From contig JAUPLZ010000187.1 in the NCBI GenBank assembly GCA_030836705.1, forward strand, positions 1 through 14,228: a DNA stretch of 14,228 nt. Direction: 5' to 3'. Shown piece after piece: positions 12,998-14,228 of this stretch. Origin of the DNA: Campylobacterota bacterium (GTDB lineage: Bacteria > Campylobacterota > Campylobacteria > Campylobacterales > SZUA-545). The notes under the pieces were generated by a model, which was not told the origin of the DNA, ran no database searches, and saw only the letters and a program-made list of their open reading frames with translations. The number at the start of each line of letters is the position of its first letter. Position 1 is the first letter of the stretch. The position numbers were made by a program, and so were the translations under genes.

Positions 12998-13729
12998 TTG
13001 GGGAAAAAGAAAATAATAGTCGCAGATATTCACGGTCAAATATCTATTTTTAGGCATGTTTACAGCTATATAATTGATGAACTAGGAAAAGATAACGATA
13101 TTGAAGTCGGTTTCATAGGAGATTACGGCGACAGAGGTGAAAGCGGGAAGCTGAATAAAAAATCATACAAAGACATAGGTTCAAGAGAGGTTTATTTGCT
13201 TTTGATTGAACTAAGAGAGTATTTTTTAAAAAATAAAATAAAGCACTTTTTCTTGCGGGGCAATCACGAAAGAGAGCTTCTTGGATATATCGATAATAAA
13301 AAAAATGTGACAATGAGCTATATTTTCCCTCTTGAGAATGCTTATGAGGGAATGTGCGCAAAACCATCAATCATAAAAAAAGTAAAAGAGTTTTTGCAAG
13401 ACTCCAAGCTTTATCATCTCGATGAAGAACAAAAGCAGCTTTTTGTACACGCAGGCATAGATCCGCATATGGAAAATATCCTAGAGTCGGATCCTAGCTA
13501 TTTTTTGTGGGCAAGAGAGCATTTTTTTAATTCAAAAAGAGTTTTTCCTTATAGAGTGGTTTTTGGTCATACGAAAATGGCAATGCCTATGGTAAAGCCC
13601 GATAGAATAGGCATCGACGGCGGCGCTTATGAAAACGGATGGCTTAATGTCCTCCTGTTTGATGATAATTTAGCCAAAATTATTTCATTTGATAAAAACG
13701 GGACTATTATCACAAGATGCGAGGAGTAG
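12998..13729 (+). CDS. PPP-family metallophosphoesterase (Ser/Thr phosphatase-like)
   Basis: This 243-residue protein carries the whole two-metal phosphoesterase set: ADIHG (9-13, D10 and H12), GDYGDRG (41-47), RGNHE (87-91), VHAGID (150-155) and FGHTKM (189-194), then GIDGGA. This order and the GDxxDRG-GNHE-HAG-GHT spacing fit bacterial PPP phosphatases such as PrpA/PrpB and the ApaH relatives. Substrates could be phosphoproteins or dinucleoside polyphosphates; the sequence does not decide. GDYGDRG has Gly where Val is usual. The start is TTG (12998-13000), with GGAGG (12982-12986) 11 bases upstream; no ATG or GTG offers a better start. It closes the operon with the coiled-coil protein. Confidence 0.82.
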   Translation: MGKKKIIVADIHGQISIFRHVYSYIIDELGKDNDIEVGFIGDYGDRGESGKLNKKSYKDIGSREVYLLLIELREYFLKNKIKHFFLRGNHERELLGYIDNKKNVTMSYIFPLENAYEGMCAKPSIIKKVKEFLQDSKLYHLDEEQKQLFVHAGIDPHMENILESDPSYFLWAREHFFNSKRVFPYRVVFGHTKMAMPMVKPDRIGIDGGAYENGWLNVLLFDDNLAKIISFDKNGTIITRCEE

Positions 13730-13780
13730 TAATCTGTCTCAAATTGTCTAAAAAAGCGATGGCATGATTCTGTTTGATTC

Positions 13781-13809
13781 TTTACAAAAACAGTGAAGAA
13801 TTATATAAT
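13781..13809 (+). promoter_or_regulatory. Sigma-70-type promoter of the vapBC module
   Basis: TTTACA (13781-13786), a 17-base spacer and TATAAT (13804-13809) form the best promoter in the window. The expected start is near 13816, about 18 bases before the antitoxin ATG, and AAGGAG (13822-13827) is the binding site. Confidence 0.75.
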
Positions 13810-13833
13810 AATGTAAAGACAAAGGAGTCGTAG

Positions 13834-14082
13834 ATGAAAAGAGCGATTAATTTAAGACTGGATGAGAGCGTTATTGTTGTTTTAAATCAATTAAGTAACG
13901 AACTACATACTACTAAAACGGATGTCATAGAAAAAGCTATTGAATTTTTTTCCAAAGAAAATCGTCTCAAGCAAAACGGACTGCTACAGTTTGCCGGCAA
14001 ATTAAAAAGTGCCGATGCCGATGCTATGTTAGAGTCTATTTCAAGTGACAAAAACTCCAAAGATTTTGAGTTAGATTTATAA
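13834..14082 (+). CDS. VapB-type antitoxin (ribbon-helix-helix-like)
   Basis: This 82-residue protein has a ribbon-helix-helix-like N-terminus, AINLRLDESVIVVLNQLSNE followed by LHTTKTDVIEKAIEFF (about 3-39): a beta strand, a helix, a turn and a second helix. An acidic, probably disordered tail ends in KNSKDFELDL, which would bind the toxin. It would pair with the PIN-domain toxin that starts two bases after its stop, and repress its own promoter. AAGGAG is 6 bases before the ATG. The promoter is strong and the module stands alone after the phosphatase operon, as is usual for mobile toxin-antitoxin cassettes. The family name is by fold and context. Confidence 0.8.
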   Translation: MKRAINLRLDESVIVVLNQLSNELHTTKTDVIEKAIEFFSKENRLKQNGLLQFAGKLKSADADAMLESISSDKNSKDFELDL

Positions 14083-14084
14083 AG

Positions 14085-14228
14085 ATGAAAAAATATTTAA
14101 TTGACAGCGATGTGCTGATATATTTTTTAAAAGGCAAGCAAGAAGCAGTAGCGACACTCTCTCAAATACCCGTAAGCGAACTTTACATCTCCAGAATTAA
14201 CTTTTCAGAACTTCTTTACGGTGCATAT
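14085..14228 (+). CDS. VapC-type PIN-domain toxin, N-terminal 48 codons (runs off right edge)
   Basis: The frame from ATG 14085 reads MKKYLIDSDVLIYFLKGKQE and remains open to the window end. YLIDSDVLIYFL gives the first PIN acidic residue (D7, with D9 nearby), and INFSELLYGAY gives the second (E43). This is the standard start of VapC ribonucleases, which cut tRNA or rRNA until bound by VapB. Full length is usually 125-140 residues; the rest and the remaining acidic residues lie outside. It starts two bases after the antitoxin stop, so the pair is co-translated. Confidence 0.88.
   Translation, partial: MKKYLIDSDVLIYFLKGKQEAVATLSQIPVSELYISRINFSELLYGAY

Overview
The window looks like chromosomal DNA from a Campylobacterota (epsilonproteobacterial) species, probably Sulfurimonas-like. 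The DNA is AT-rich with mostly AAGG-type ribosome binding sites. It carries a compact PabB with the PMKGT signature and the carboxyspermidine/carboxynorspermidine polyamine route typical of this phylum. The genus is an inference; no database comparison was possible.

Left block, minus strand (1-2488): pyrB, pabB, pabC and the start of an unidentified GTG-initiated gene form one tightly overlapping operon for pyrimidine and folate (p-aminobenzoate) precursors. It is driven from a short divergent intergenic region. On the plus strand (2595-4904) a CsgG-like lipoprotein and a signal-peptide protein with an LPP20/FlgT-like N-terminus form a two-gene envelope operon that ends in a hairpin terminator. 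Facing it is a small secreted DUF1566-type protein (4938-5270).

Middle accessory patch (5374-6118): an intact-looking antitoxin gene, a 40-residue truncated ParE/RelE-type toxin frame, a C-terminal fragment of a tyrosine recombinase and a tRNA-Ser(GCU) lie next to each other. I read this as the scar of a decayed integrative element at a tRNA 3' end.

Next, minus strand (6166-7713): ribH-nusB-pyrF form a compact operon (riboflavin synthesis, transcription antitermination, UMP synthesis). Between ribH and the next gene lies a roughly 271-bp palindromic, MITE-like element (7745-8015). It has 27-bp terminal inverted repeats and two large internal palindromes, each centred on ACTAGT. Its termini overlap the likely -10 of ribH and the upstream region of a LolA-like periplasmic protein gene (8043-8765).

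Right block, plus strand (8860-13729): carboxynorspermidine (carboxyspermidine) synthase and decarboxylase, which together make spermidine or norspermidine, are followed by a soluble PAS-PAS-GGDEF diguanylate cyclase, a coiled-coil protein of unknown function and a PPP-family metallophosphatase. The window ends in a VapBC-type toxin-antitoxin pair (13834-14228, toxin cut by the window edge) with its own strong promoter.

The strongest candidates for something undescribed are the palindromic element at 7745-8015 and the tRNA-Ser scar. The CsgG-like/FlgT-like pair and the coiled-coil/phosphatase pair come next.
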